A stretch of 49,455 nucleotides of DNA from UBA11373 sp046714175 (GCA_046714175.1 JBKKBI010000073.1:1-49455), one strand, 5' to 3'. Positions 41,182 through 49,417 are shown, numbered from the stretch's first letter. The notes: generated from the letters alone by a model not told the origin. A program made the numbers and translations.

Positions 41182-41218
41182 AAGAGGAGGGGGTGCGGAG
41201 ACCGCACCCCCTCCTCTT
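41182..41218. terminator. Bidirectional terminator
   Basis: AAGAGGAGGGGGTGCGG pairs perfectly (17 bp) with CCGCACCCCCTCCTCTT around AGA, between the convergent SIMPL and 33-residue basic protein genes; A- and T-flanks lie on the two sides. Confidence 0.85.
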
Positions 41219-41320
41219 CTAGGCTTTCGCCTTCTTTTGCTTCTTGGCCGCTCGCTTCTCTTTGAGAGTGTGTGCCGCGGCTTTCTTGGTGGGCTTGGCG
41301 CCCTTGTCCTTGTTTGCCAT
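41219..41320 (-). CDS. 33-residue Lys/Ala-rich basic protein
   Basis: The ATG at 41320 has GGAAGGAA 5-6 nt upstream and opens a 33-codon frame ending next to a strong terminator. The product begins MANKDKGAKPTKKA and contains 13 Lys and one Arg, with no hydrophobic segment, so it is likely to bind nucleic acid or the ribosome. Similar short Lys-rich proteins occur in other Actinobacteria as uncharacterised genes. TACAGT on the minus strand (41355-41360) is a candidate -10. Confidence 0.7.
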   Translation of the reverse strand: MANKDKGAKPTKKAAAHTLKEKRAAKKQKKAKA

Positions 41321-41491
41321 AGGGGTTCCTTCCAACAGGCTGACCCAAACTCAAACTGTAGGGATGATTGGGATCTGAACGCGGTCGAGGACCACTTCAC
41401 CCGTGATCCGGTTCGCGTTTTTTCCCTCCGCTGATGGACGGTAGAAGAGTCGCCGCGGTTCCACCGAAGTCATCGTGTCGTGAACCATGGG

Positions 41492-41572
41492 TTCTCCGGC
41501 CTCCGGCATCCGGCCTCCGGCCTCAGGCCCCGGGCCGGCCTCGCGCCTCGTGCCTCGGGCCTCGGGCTCTAG
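41492..41572 (+). repeat. Longest heptad array, unit GCCTCSG (about 11 copies)
   Basis: Units of GCCTCCG/GCCTCGG type run for 80 bp with one register shift near 41534-41537. The last unit overlaps TAGTCT, the -10 hexamer of the aminotransferase gene. The remainder of the gap (41321-41491) shows only the -10 candidate of the small basic protein gene. Confidence 0.8.
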
Positions 41573-41575
41573 TCT
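41570..41575 (+). promoter_or_regulatory. -10 hexamer TAGTCT of the aminotransferase gene
   Basis: TAGTCT ends 8 nt before the ATG at 41584; no Shine-Dalgarno sequence. Confidence 0.5.
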
Positions 41576-41583
41576 CTGCCCCG

Positions 41584-42891
41584 ATGTCCCGTGCCCTGCT
41601 CGCCGACCGGATCGCCCTGATCGGCACCGAGGAAGCCTTTGCCCTCGGCCCGTTGATCGCCGAAGTGGAGGCAGAGTCGGGCCGGGTGATTCGCTGCAAC
41701 CTTGGCCAACCGGACTTCCCGCTGCCCCGCCATGTCGCCGACGCGGTGGTGGATGCGATTCGGGCGGGGCACACCACCTACTGCGACCCGCAGGGGATCG
41801 TCGAGGTGCGCCGCGCCATCGCGGCCAAGGTCGGGACAGATCGGAGTCTCGATGTCGATCCGGAACGCGTGGTGGTGTACGCCGGCGGGCGCCCCCCGAT
41901 CGGGCTCACCCAGCACGCCTATGTGAACCCGGGGGACGAGGTCATCTACCCGTCACCGGGTTATCCGCTGTTCGAGTCCTTCATCCGCTACATCGGTGGC
42001 GTGCCGGTGCCGCTGCGGTTACGCGAGGCGACCGGATTCAACTTCACGGGCGACGACCTGGCGGCGCTGATCACCCCCCGGACCAAGATGATCTTTGTCA
42101 ACTTTCCCTCGAACCCGACCGGGGGAGTCGCCACCAGGGAACAGCTCGCCGAGATCGCTGCGGTGATCCTGGAGCGAACCGGTCCGGAGGTTCGGGTGTA
42201 CTCGGATGAGGCCTACGAGGCGATCGTCTTTGATGGAGCAGTGCACGCCTCCATCGCCTCGCTGCCGGGGATGGCGGAGCGGACGATCATCGCCTCCGGA
42301 GCCTCCAAGACCTACTCCTGGACCGGAGGACGAATCGGGTGGGGGATCTTCCCCACGGTCGAAGAGGCCAAGGTGCAACGCCGGCTCAACATCAACTACT
42401 TCGCTTCGATCCCTCCCTACAACCAACTCGGCGTCAAGGTGGCGTTGGAGTCGCCGGAGTCGCTTGGGGCGATCGCGGCGATGGTGGCGGCGTTCTCCCG
42501 CCGCCGCGATCTGGTGGTGGGGGCGCTGAACCGGACCGAAGGCATCACCTGTCAGAGTCCGCGCGGCGCGTTCTATGTGTTCCCCAACATCACCGGGGTG
42601 CTGCATCAAGTCGGCGGCTTCGCGGCCCACGCCGGCCTTGCCGAAGGGATCAAGGCTCATACCTCTCCGGCGACGTTGTTCCAGTTGTTCTTGTTGTATC
42701 GCTATCGCGTGGCGACGATGGATCGACGGTCATTCGGGGTTCTGGGCTCCGAAGGGGAGAACTATCTGCGGATATCGATCGCCACCGGCGACGAGGAATT
42801 GAGCGAAGCGATGGCCCGGATCGCCACCGCCGCCCACGATCGTGCCGGATTCGAGGCTTTTGTCACTTCCGGGCGGCGGCTCACCCTGTGA
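41584..42891 (+). CDS. PLP-dependent class I/II aminotransferase
   Basis: The 435-residue fold-type I enzyme has NLGQPDFPLPRHVADAV near the N-terminus, YPSPGYPLFESFIRYIGG, VNFPSNPTGG, SDEAYEAIVFDG, the PLP-binding Lys in SGASKTYSWTGGRIGW, and ENYLRISIATG near the C-terminus. It belongs to the aspartate aminotransferase superfamily; the substrate is not evident. The ATG at 41584 follows TAGTCT by 8 nt, while the upstream frame is repeat DNA. It lies 10 nt upstream of a transketolase-like gene, so the two probably share a transcript and perhaps a pathway. Confidence 0.85.
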   Translation: MSRALLADRIALIGTEEAFALGPLIAEVEAESGRVIRCNLGQPDFPLPRHVADAVVDAIRAGHTTYCDPQGIVEVRRAIAAKVGTDRSLDVDPERVVVYAGGRPPIGLTQHAYVNPGDEVIYPSPGYPLFESFIRYIGGVPVPLRLREATGFNFTGDDLAALITPRTKMIFVNFPSNPTGGVATREQLAEIAAVILERTGPEVRVYSDEAYEAIVFDGAVHASIASLPGMAERTIIASGASKTYSWTGGRIGWGIFPTVEEAKVQRRLNINYFASIPPYNQLGVKVALESPESLGAIAAMVAAFSRRRDLVVGALNRTEGITCQSPRGAFYVFPNITGVLHQVGGFAAHAGLAEGIKAHTSPATLFQLFLLYRYRVATMDRRSFGVLGSEGENYLRISIATGDEELSEAMARIATAAHDRAGFEAFVTSGRRLTL

Positions 42892-42901
42892 TCGTGGAGC
42901 C

Positions 42902-45211
42902 ATGACCAAGTCGTTCGGACCCCGCCGCGCCCTCTGGGAGCAGGTCACCGCCCCCGACCCCGGGCTCGATGCTTCCGTGGTCGCAATGGTGGAGCGGTAC
43001 GACCTGATCTACCGCACCCTGGTGGCGATCATGTTCAACTTCACTCAATCGGGCCATCCCGGTGGGTCGGTGTCGTCGGGGCGGATCCTCTCCGCGTTGC
43101 TGCTCGAGACGATGGACTACGACATCGGCGACCCCAACCGCGACGACGCCGACATCATCTCCTTTGCCGCCGGTCACAAGGCGCTCGGGCTGTACGCCAC
43201 CCTGGCTCTGCGGGATGAGATCGTGCGTCAAGGACGTCCCGACCTGCTGCCGGAAAATGTGGCCCATCGGCTGCGCCTCGAGGACACGCTCGGCTTCCGC
43301 CGCAACCCCACCCAGCCGACTCCGCTCTTTCGCCGCTTCGCCTCCAAGGCACTTGATGGTCATCCCACGCCGGCGACGCCGTTCGTAAAGCTCGCCACCG
43401 GGCCGTCGGGCATCGGGGTGGGCTCGTCGATGGGGCTGGCGGTGGCGGCCGCGGACTATTTCGGCGCCGATGCCCCCCACATCCATGTGATGGAAGGTGA
43501 GGGCGGACTCACTCCGGGACGGGTGATGGAGACCATCGCTTTCGCCGGCACTGCAGGTCTGAGCAACGTGATGGTCCACCTCGATTGGAACCAGGCGTCG
43601 ATCGACTCCGATGCCGTCACCCGGGAAGGAGCGACCCCCGGCGACTACGTGCAGTGGGATCCGATGGAGTTGTTCTATCTCTACGACTGGAACGTCCTTG
43701 AGGTTGCCGACGGATTCGATGTCGGTCTGGTGCTGAGCGCCCAGCGCCGGGCGCTCGCCCTCGACAACGGCCAGCCGACCACCATCGTGTACCGCACCAC
43801 CAAGGGGTGGCGTTACGGCATCGAAGGGCGCAAGTCACACGGCGGCGGACACAAGATCTGCTCCGACGCTTATTTCGAAGCAGTACGTCCGCTTTTTGGT
43901 GATGCCGTCGCCGACCTGCCCCGAACCGACGGCAATGATGCGGACGCCACCGAGGCTGCCTATTGGGACACGCTGCTGCGAATCCGGGAACTGCTGGCTG
44001 CAGACGCGGTGACCCCGGCCGCGGCCGCGGCTGTCGATCGGGCCAGGGTGCGGCTGGACAACAGGCAGCGCACTCCCCGTCCCGATGCCCCCGATGTGGA
44101 GCGGATCTACCTCGGACTCGATCCGACCACGGTCCCCGACGGTTTGGAGTTGGCGCCCGGTGCCACCACCGCGCTCCGCCAGCAGCTGGGCAAGGTGCTG
44201 GGGCATCTCAATCGGGTTTCGGGGGGCGGGGTGCTCATCGCCGCTGCCGACCTGCTCGGCTCGACGGCCATCGATATGGCCGCGGCAGATTTCCCCAAGG
44301 GCTTCTATCGGCGCGACGTCAACCCCGGATCGCGCACCATGCCTTTCGGAATCTGTGAGGACGGCCTGATGGCGGCGATGACCGGTGTTTCGGGGTTCTG
44401 CCATCACATCGGGGCGGGTGCTTCGTACGGAGCGTTCATTGCCCCGCTGGGTCACATCGCGGTGCGGGTGCACGCCATCAGCGATGAGATGCGCCAACAC
44501 ACCAACCCCGGGCCGCGCCACCCAGTGATCCTGGTGAGCGGCCACGCCGGGATGAAGACCGGTGAGGACGGTCCCACCCACGCCGATCCCCAGTCCCTGC
44601 AACTGATGCAGGAGAACTTCGTTCCCGGAGCCGCCGTCACCCTCACCCCGTGGGAGCCGGCCGAGATCTGGCCGATGATGGCAGCGGCACTGCAGGCCCG
44701 GCCATCTGTGATCGTCCCCTACGTGACCCGTCCCGGCGAGGTGGTTCCAGATCGGTCGGCGCACGGTTTGGCCCCGGCCGCAGACTCGGTCCGGGGGTTC
44801 TACAAGTTGCGCACGGCGACCGGCAAGCCTGATGCCACGATCGTGCTGCAGGGCTCCGAGGTCACCTTTGCCTTCGTGGAGGAGACCATGTCCCTCCTCG
44901 CCGCCGCCGGGATCGATCTCGATGTCTTCCTCGTCACCAGCATCGAACTTTTCGATCGGCTCGATGTCGCCGACCGCGAGCGCGTGTTCCCGGAGTCGGT
45001 GGCGCAACAAGCGATGGGAATCACCGGCTTCACCCTCCCCACGATCTACCGCTGGATTCGCAGCGACCGGGGCCGGGCGCACACCTTGCATCCGTTCCGC
45101 AAGGGGCACTACCTCGGCAGCGGCGCCGGGCACATGGTCGTCCGCGAGGCCGGTCTCGACGGCGCCGGGCAGTTGGCTGGGATCAAGGCGTTTCTCGCGT
45201 CTCGGGCCTAG
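42902..45211 (+). CDS. Divergent transketolase-family enzyme
   Basis: The 769-residue thiamine-diphosphate enzyme follows transketolase architecture: FTQSGHPGGSVSSGR with the catalytic His, AAGHKALGLYATL, and a ThDP/metal motif at IHVMEGEGGLTPGRVMET to LDWNQASID. FGICEDGLMAAMTGV carries the activating Glu, and GMKTGEDGPTHADPQSLQL holds the late active-site His. The usual GDG reads GEG, so Glu replaces the Mg2+-binding Asp. It is longer than standard transketolase and its phosphate-binding residues are not obvious, so it may use a different donor. It is paired with an aminotransferase 10 nt upstream. Confidence 0.8.
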   Translation: MTKSFGPRRALWEQVTAPDPGLDASVVAMVERYDLIYRTLVAIMFNFTQSGHPGGSVSSGRILSALLLETMDYDIGDPNRDDADIISFAAGHKALGLYATLALRDEIVRQGRPDLLPENVAHRLRLEDTLGFRRNPTQPTPLFRRFASKALDGHPTPATPFVKLATGPSGIGVGSSMGLAVAAADYFGADAPHIHVMEGEGGLTPGRVMETIAFAGTAGLSNVMVHLDWNQASIDSDAVTREGATPGDYVQWDPMELFYLYDWNVLEVADGFDVGLVLSAQRRALALDNGQPTTIVYRTTKGWRYGIEGRKSHGGGHKICSDAYFEAVRPLFGDAVADLPRTDGNDADATEAAYWDTLLRIRELLAADAVTPAAAAAVDRARVRLDNRQRTPRPDAPDVERIYLGLDPTTVPDGLELAPGATTALRQQLGKVLGHLNRVSGGGVLIAAADLLGSTAIDMAAADFPKGFYRRDVNPGSRTMPFGICEDGLMAAMTGVSGFCHHIGAGASYGAFIAPLGHIAVRVHAISDEMRQHTNPGPRHPVILVSGHAGMKTGEDGPTHADPQSLQLMQENFVPGAAVTLTPWEPAEIWPMMAAALQARPSVIVPYVTRPGEVVPDRSAHGLAPAADSVRGFYKLRTATGKPDATIVLQGSEVTFAFVEETMSLLAAAGIDLDVFLVTSIELFDRLDVADRERVFPESVAQQAMGITGFTLPTIYRWIRSDRGRAHTLHPFRKGHYLGSGAGHMVVREAGLDGAGQLAGIKAFLASRA

Positions 45212-45216
45212 GCGAG

Positions 45217-45237
45217 GCCGGATGCCGGATGCCGGTG
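45217..45237 (+). repeat. Heptad array, unit GCCGGAT (3 copies)
   Basis: Three 7-bp units follow the transketolase-like gene directly. The unit is closely related to those at 35178 and 41154. Confidence 0.65.
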
Positions 45238-45274
45238 CGTCATCACTCAAGGCTCACGACTTGCCAAAAATGAA

Positions 45275-45300
45275 ACCGCCCCGGTCGAGACCGGGGCGGT
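45275..45300. terminator. Bidirectional terminator
   Basis: ACCGCCCCGGT pairs perfectly (11 bp) with ACCGGGGCGGT around CGAG, between the transketolase-like gene and a convergent small gene. A-rich sequence precedes it (CCAAAAATGAA), giving a U-tract on the minus strand. Confidence 0.8.
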
Positions 45301-45320
45301 CACGCGAAATCGCGCGCTCT

Positions 45321-45494
45321 CTACAGGTCCTTGAACAGGGTCGACAGGGTGAGAAGGATTCCCCCGGCGGCGAGCGTCATGAAAGAGACGTCGACATCGA
45401 CGTCGATGACATCCGTGTAATAGCTGACGATTCCGAAGGCCATCAGGGCTACAGCCACTATGAATGTGACGACCCGTGGAGCGCTCAGGTTCAT
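45321..45494 (-). CDS. 57-residue membrane protein, two helices
   Basis: The ATG at 45494 has AAGGAAG 6 nt upstream. The product begins MNLSAPRVVTFIVAV and has two hydrophobic helices separated by an acidic loop (YYTDVIDVDVDVSF). It ends near a strong terminator. An 8-bp inverted repeat (GCGAGTGG/CCACTCGC, 45531-45553) lies upstream and could be an operator or leader hairpin. Function unknown. Confidence 0.68.
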   Translation of the reverse strand: MNLSAPRVVTFIVAVALMAFGIVSYYTDVIDVDVDVSFMTLAAGGILLTLSTLFKDL

Positions 45495-45708
45495 TGCGTG
45501 CTTCCTTGTTGGGTTACCGGGCTATTGGCAGCGAGTGGTTCGTGGCCACTCGCCGATTTGCTGTTGGCTTAGACCATACACGTCGGCACGGATCGCTGCC
45601 GGTCCAGAGTGCCCCTGTCGGGCCGTATCCGTCCGGTCGGCGAAGCAGGTAGCGTCGCACTCGGGAGGTGGCACCATTTACGAAATCCTGCACAAGTTCC
45701 TCAGGAAC

Positions 45709-46506
45709 ATGGGTGGCATCGGCCGGGTGCTGCTCTACATTTCGGCCGCCTGCCTGGTCGCCGTGTTTCTGGTCGGTGGGCAGGGGCGGATGGCCTTCGT
45801 CACCATCGGCCTGGCCACCGGAATCTCCGGTGTGGTGTTTTTCATGATCGGGCGCCAGACGGCGGGCCTCTCGGCGATGACCCAAAAAATGCGAGCGGTG
45901 GGCAAGCCCGGCACCGCCACCGTGGTCGGTATCGGCGACTCCCGGGTCACCGTGAACAACGATCCGGTGGTGGCGTTCACACTCGACGTCACCGTGGACG
46001 ATGGCATCCCCTATCGCGTCGAGACCCGGCAACTGGTGTCGCGGGTCGCCGTGGGCTTTTTTCAACCCGGGGCCCGGGTGCCGGTGATCGTCGATCCAGA
46101 CGATCCGCAGCAGGTGGTCATCGACTTCTCCGGGGACATGCCGGCGTCGTCGGCGATCGAGGCACCGGCTGGAATCAAGGGGGCCAAGGTGGGCAGTGCT
46201 TCCGAGCTGTTGGCGAGCGGCAAGCGAGGCACCGCAGTCATCACCGCCATGCAGGACATGGGTGACATTTCCGATCTCGGTCTGCAGGAGTCAGGAATCG
46301 CCGGCGACGACGATCGCGTCTTCATGATCCAGTTGGAGGTCAAGCTCCCCGGTCGCGACCCCTACACCGCCACCATCGGCCACCGGGTACCAGAGCATCT
46401 AGTGGGCAAGGTGGGACCCCGCACCACGGTGGTGGTGGCGGTGGGTCGTGGCGACGACCAGGAAGTGGCGATCGATTGGGAGACCCGACCGGATGGCGAT
46501 GGGTAG
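45709..46506 (+). CDS. Membrane-anchored protein with two beta domains
   Basis: The product has two hydrophobic helices near its N-terminus (LLYISAACLVAVFLV and AFVTIGLATGISGVVFFMIG), then two cytoplasmic or exported beta-type domains (GTATVVGIGDSRVTVNNDPVVAF; GTAVITAMQDMGDISDLG). The second half seems to repeat the first, each ending in a strand before VPVIVDPDDP or TTVVVAVGRGDD. The ATG at 45709 is the first standard start. However, an in-frame ATT at 45676 has GGGAGGTGG 4-5 nt upstream and lies downstream of TAGCGT (45649-45654), so translation may begin there. Family not recognised with certainty. Confidence 0.7.
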   Translation: MGGIGRVLLYISAACLVAVFLVGGQGRMAFVTIGLATGISGVVFFMIGRQTAGLSAMTQKMRAVGKPGTATVVGIGDSRVTVNNDPVVAFTLDVTVDDGIPYRVETRQLVSRVAVGFFQPGARVPVIVDPDDPQQVVIDFSGDMPASSAIEAPAGIKGAKVGSASELLASGKRGTAVITAMQDMGDISDLGLQESGIAGDDDRVFMIQLEVKLPGRDPYTATIGHRVPEHLVGKVGPRTTVVVAVGRGDDQEVAIDWETRPDGDG

Positions 46507-46510
46507 ATCG

Positions 46511-46541
46511 GCGTTGGCGTTACCAGTTGCCAGATAACTGC
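46511..46541 (+). repeat. Degenerate heptad array, unit AGTTRCC (about 4 copies)
   Basis: Four degenerate 7-bp units lie between the membrane protein gene and the DinB gene, 15 nt before the latter's -10 hexamer. Confidence 0.45.
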
Positions 46542-46555
46542 CGTCGGTTTCCTGA

Positions 46556-46561
46556 TACCTT
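46556..46561 (+). promoter_or_regulatory. -10 hexamer TACCTT of leaderless dinB-like gene
   Basis: TACCTT ends 8 nt before the ATG at 46570, which lacks a Shine-Dalgarno sequence. Confidence 0.5.
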
Positions 46562-46569
46562 CCTCTCCT

Positions 46570-47010
46570 ATGACCCGCGAAGACCTCCTGGACCGCTACC
46601 GCAGTGGATACTCCGCCGTTGCCGAGGCTGTGGCCGCGCTCGGTGATGACGATCTCGACCGCAACCCGGCCACCGGGGAATGGACCCCGCGAATGGTCCT
46701 GCATCACCTGGCCGACAGCGAGGCGACCGCCTACGTGAGGCTGCGCCGTCTCATCGCCGAGGACAATCCGCCCATCGTGGGTTACAACGAAGCCGAGTTT
46801 GCGCGCCGGTTGCACTACGACCGGCCCATCGACGCCGCGCTCGAGGTGTTGCACAGCGTTCGCCTCGCCAGCCTGGAACTACTGGAGACCCTCACCCCGG
46901 AGGAGTGGAATCGGGCGGGCACGCACTCCGAGTCGGGCCGATACTCCGTGGACGACTGGCTGCGCATCTATGCCGAACACCCCCACGAGCATGCCCAGCA
47001 GATGGGGTAG
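46570..47010 (+). CDS. DinB-family protein
   Basis: The 146-residue helical protein has the DinB/YfiT-type four-helix bundle features: WTPRMVLHHLADSEATAYVR with a metal-ligand His, and the C-terminal AEHPHEHAQQM with the other His residues. Such proteins are metal-dependent and often act as thiol- or DNA-damage-related transferases or hydrolases. No operon partner. Probably leaderless. Confidence 0.85.
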   Translation: MTREDLLDRYRSGYSAVAEAVAALGDDDLDRNPATGEWTPRMVLHHLADSEATAYVRLRRLIAEDNPPIVGYNEAEFARRLHYDRPIDAALEVLHSVRLASLELLETLTPEEWNRAGTHSESGRYSVDDWLRIYAEHPHEHAQQMG

Positions 47011-47051
47011 GTTCCGGCACTTGGCGTAGCTCGGCGCGCATCGCCAGTCGT

Positions 47052-47996
47052 CTACCCCGGTATCACACCAAGCTTGCCGGCGTGGAAGTCCTCGAAGGCC
47101 TGCACCAGTTCGGCGCGGGTGTTCATCACGAAGGGGCCGTACCAGGCGACGGGTTCGCCGATCGGCCGCCCGCCCAGGATCAGCACCTCCATGGCGGCGT
47201 GCCGCGACTCCTGCCCCGCGGCGGCGGCGAGGGTGACGGCACCGTTGCCGGTGAAGACTGCCAACTGGCCGTCGCCAACCGGCCGGTTCTCCGCTCCGGC
47301 GGTACCGGCGCCGCCCAGGACGTAGGCGAGGGCGTTGAAGTCGTGACGCCAGGGGAGGCGGACACGGGCGCCAGGGGCGAGGGTGGCGTGGATCATCACG
47401 ATCGGTGTGTGGGTGTCGCCCGGTCCACGGTGGCCGTCCAACTCGCCGGCGATGAGGCGCAACAGCGCTCCGCCGTCGGAGGTGGTGAGCAAGGTCACGG
47501 CACCGCTCCGGATGTCCTGATAACGAGGGGGGAGAAACTTGTCGCGGGCTGGCAGATTGACCCACAGCTGAAATCCGTGGAACAGTCCTCCGGAGACCAC
47601 GAGGTGCTCCGGGGGCCGCTCGATGTGCAGGATCCCGGCTCCGGCAGTCATCCATTGGGTGTCGCCGTTGCTGATCACCCCGCCGCCGCCTTGGGAGTCC
47701 TGGTGCTCCATGATCCCGTCGATCATGTAGGTGACGGTTTCGAAGCCGCGATGGGGATGCCACGGTGTTCCCTTGGGCTCACCGGGGGCGTATTCCACCT
47801 CACCCATCTGATCCAGGTGAACGAAAGGGTCGAGGAGGGACATGTCGACCCCGGCAAAAGCGCGGCGCACTGGGAACCCTTCGCCTTCGAAACCCCGGGG
47901 CGCGGTGGTCACGGCGGCGACGGCGCGATCGACCCCCGGAGCGGGTGCAGGCACCCTGGGGAGGGCGAGAGTGTCGGTGACAGTCACGGCGGGCAT
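47052..47996 (-). CDS. Pirin family protein
   Basis: The 314-residue bicupin protein has the pirin metal site: HPHRGFETVTYMIDG, HQDSQG, and TAGAGILHIERPPEH with the metal-binding His/Glu residues. The second cupin lies around RLPWRHDFNALAYVLGG. Pirins act as redox-sensing regulators or quercetinases; the role here is unknown. The ATG at 47996 has AGGAG 5 nt upstream. It is convergent with the DinB gene. Confidence 0.9.
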   Translation of the reverse strand: MPAVTVTDTLALPRVPAPAPGVDRAVAAVTTAPRGFEGEGFPVRRAFAGVDMSLLDPFVHLDQMGEVEYAPGEPKGTPWHPHRGFETVTYMIDGIMEHQDSQGGGGVISNGDTQWMTAGAGILHIERPPEHLVVSGGLFHGFQLWVNLPARDKFLPPRYQDIRSGAVTLLTTSDGGALLRLIAGELDGHRGPGDTHTPIVMIHATLAPGARVRLPWRHDFNALAYVLGGAGTAGAENRPVGDGQLAVFTGNGAVTLAAAAGQESRHAAMEVLILGGRPIGEPVAWYGPFVMNTRAELVQAFEDFHAGKLGVIPG

Positions 47997-48044
47997 CGGT
48001 ACTCCTGGGGCTTCACCACTCAACGCGGCCTCGTGCTGGGCCAT

Positions 48045-48175
48045 TCCCGGAGCGAGCCTGGGGATAACTCAGGGCCGTCAACACCGCCAGTTGAGGGCTT
48101 TATCGCGTACAGTCGGGACGCCAGGGACCGAGGCGTACCCGGCAAGAACACCACCGACCACCAGAGGGAGACGGC
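48045..48175 (+). promoter_or_regulatory. Leader region of the BMP lipoprotein gene
   Basis: The gap holds TACAGT (48108-48113) as the best -10 candidate, without a good -35, and AGGGAGA 5-6 nt before the ATG. I see no riboswitch-like structure. Confidence 0.35.
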
Positions 48176-49399
48176 ATGGGGAAGCAACGGCGATGGAGAC
48201 ACACCGTGGGTTTGCTGCTGGCCACCGCATTGGTCGTCGCGGCATGCGGTGACGACGACGGCGGCGGCACTGCGGATGGTTTCAAGTTCGGAATGATTCT
48301 TGTGGGGCCGCAAAACGACCAAGGTTGGTCGCAGGCCCATTACGAAGCCGGTCTGTATGTGGTTGAGCAACTCGGGCTGCCCGCGGACGCGCTGATCGTG
48401 CTCGACAAGGTCAACACTGCGGATCGTCCCGAGACGTCGATCGAGTCCGTAGTGGATGACATGGTGGCGCAGGGGGCGCAGTTGATCTTTGCCACCTCAG
48501 ACGACATGAAGGACGGGATCGAGGCGGCGGCTGCCAACCATCCCGAGGTCCCAATGATCTGGTCTTCGGGAGACAGTGCCTGGGCCGACGGCCTCGGCCA
48601 TCGCCCGGATCTGACCAATCTCGGCAACATCATGGGCAAGATGGAGTACGGCAAGATGATCGCTGGCTGCGCAGCTGCGCTGACTACCGAGTCCGGCCAG
48701 ATCGGATATCTCGGTCCATTGATCAACGACGAGACCCGGCGTCTGGTGAACTCGGCCTTCCTTGGGGCGCAATACTGCTGGGAGACGTATCGGAGCCAGG
48801 ATCCCGCCAACCTCGGTTTCGAGGTGAAGTGGATCGGTTTCTGGTTCAACATCCCCGGCTTCACCCTCGACCCAACGCAGGTGACCAACGAGTTCCTGGC
48901 CGCAGGAGCCGACGTGATCATCTCGGGAATCGACACCACCGAGGTGATCGTGCGTGCTGGCCAGGCGGCCGCGGCAGGCGAGTCGGTGTTTGCGGTGCCG
49001 TACGACTTCGAGGGTGCGTGCGCCGCAGCCCCGGAGGCCTGCTTGGGCGTGCCCTACTTCAACTGGGGCCCGTCGTACCTGGACACGGCGCAGTCGGTGA
49101 TCGATGACGAGTTCACCGCCGACTGGAAGTGGCTCGGACCCAACTGGGACGACATCAACGATCGTGACTCCAGCGCAGTGGGCTGGATCAACGGCGACGG
49201 CTTGTCGGCCGACGCGGCCGCCGACCTCGAGACCTTCATCGCCGGCCTGGGCGATGGAAGCATCGAACTCTATGCCGGCCCCTTGAACTGGCAGGACGGG
49301 AGCGAGTTCCTCGCCGATGGCGTGGTAGCGACCGACTTCCAGATCTGGTACGCCGAACAGCTGCTCGAAGGCATCGTCGGGGCCAGCGCCGCCGAGTAG
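48176..49399 (+). CDS. BMP/PnrA-family ABC transporter substrate-binding lipoprotein
   Basis: The 407-residue protein has a lipobox signal peptide (LVVAAC). Its periplasmic-binding fold resembles basic membrane protein/PnrA: FGMILVGPQNDQGWSQAHYEAG, GAQLIFATSDDMKDG, MGKMEYGKMIAGCAAAL and GADVIISGIDTTEV. Relatives bind nucleosides or related compounds for ABC import. The transporter ATPase and permeases are expected just beyond the right edge. The ligand is not known. Confidence 0.85.
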   Translation: MGKQRRWRHTVGLLLATALVVAACGDDDGGGTADGFKFGMILVGPQNDQGWSQAHYEAGLYVVEQLGLPADALIVLDKVNTADRPETSIESVVDDMVAQGAQLIFATSDDMKDGIEAAAANHPEVPMIWSSGDSAWADGLGHRPDLTNLGNIMGKMEYGKMIAGCAAALTTESGQIGYLGPLINDETRRLVNSAFLGAQYCWETYRSQDPANLGFEVKWIGFWFNIPGFTLDPTQVTNEFLAAGADVIISGIDTTEVIVRAGQAAAAGESVFAVPYDFEGACAAAPEACLGVPYFNWGPSYLDTAQSVIDDEFTADWKWLGPNWDDINDRDSSAVGWINGDGLSADAAADLETFIAGLGDGSIELYAGPLNWQDGSEFLADGVVATDFQIWYAEQLLEGIVGASAAE

Positions 49400-49417
49400 G
49401 TGGTGCGGCGACGTGGC

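Noticed and set aside
41492..41572. Heptad array considered as a CRISPR-like or IS-end repeat
   Set aside because: No unique spacers, no terminal inverted repeats, no target duplication and no transposase nearby.
46680..48296. 538-codon plus-strand frame across DinB and pirin genes
   Set aside because: It overlaps two well-recognised families in other frames and has no coherent domain.
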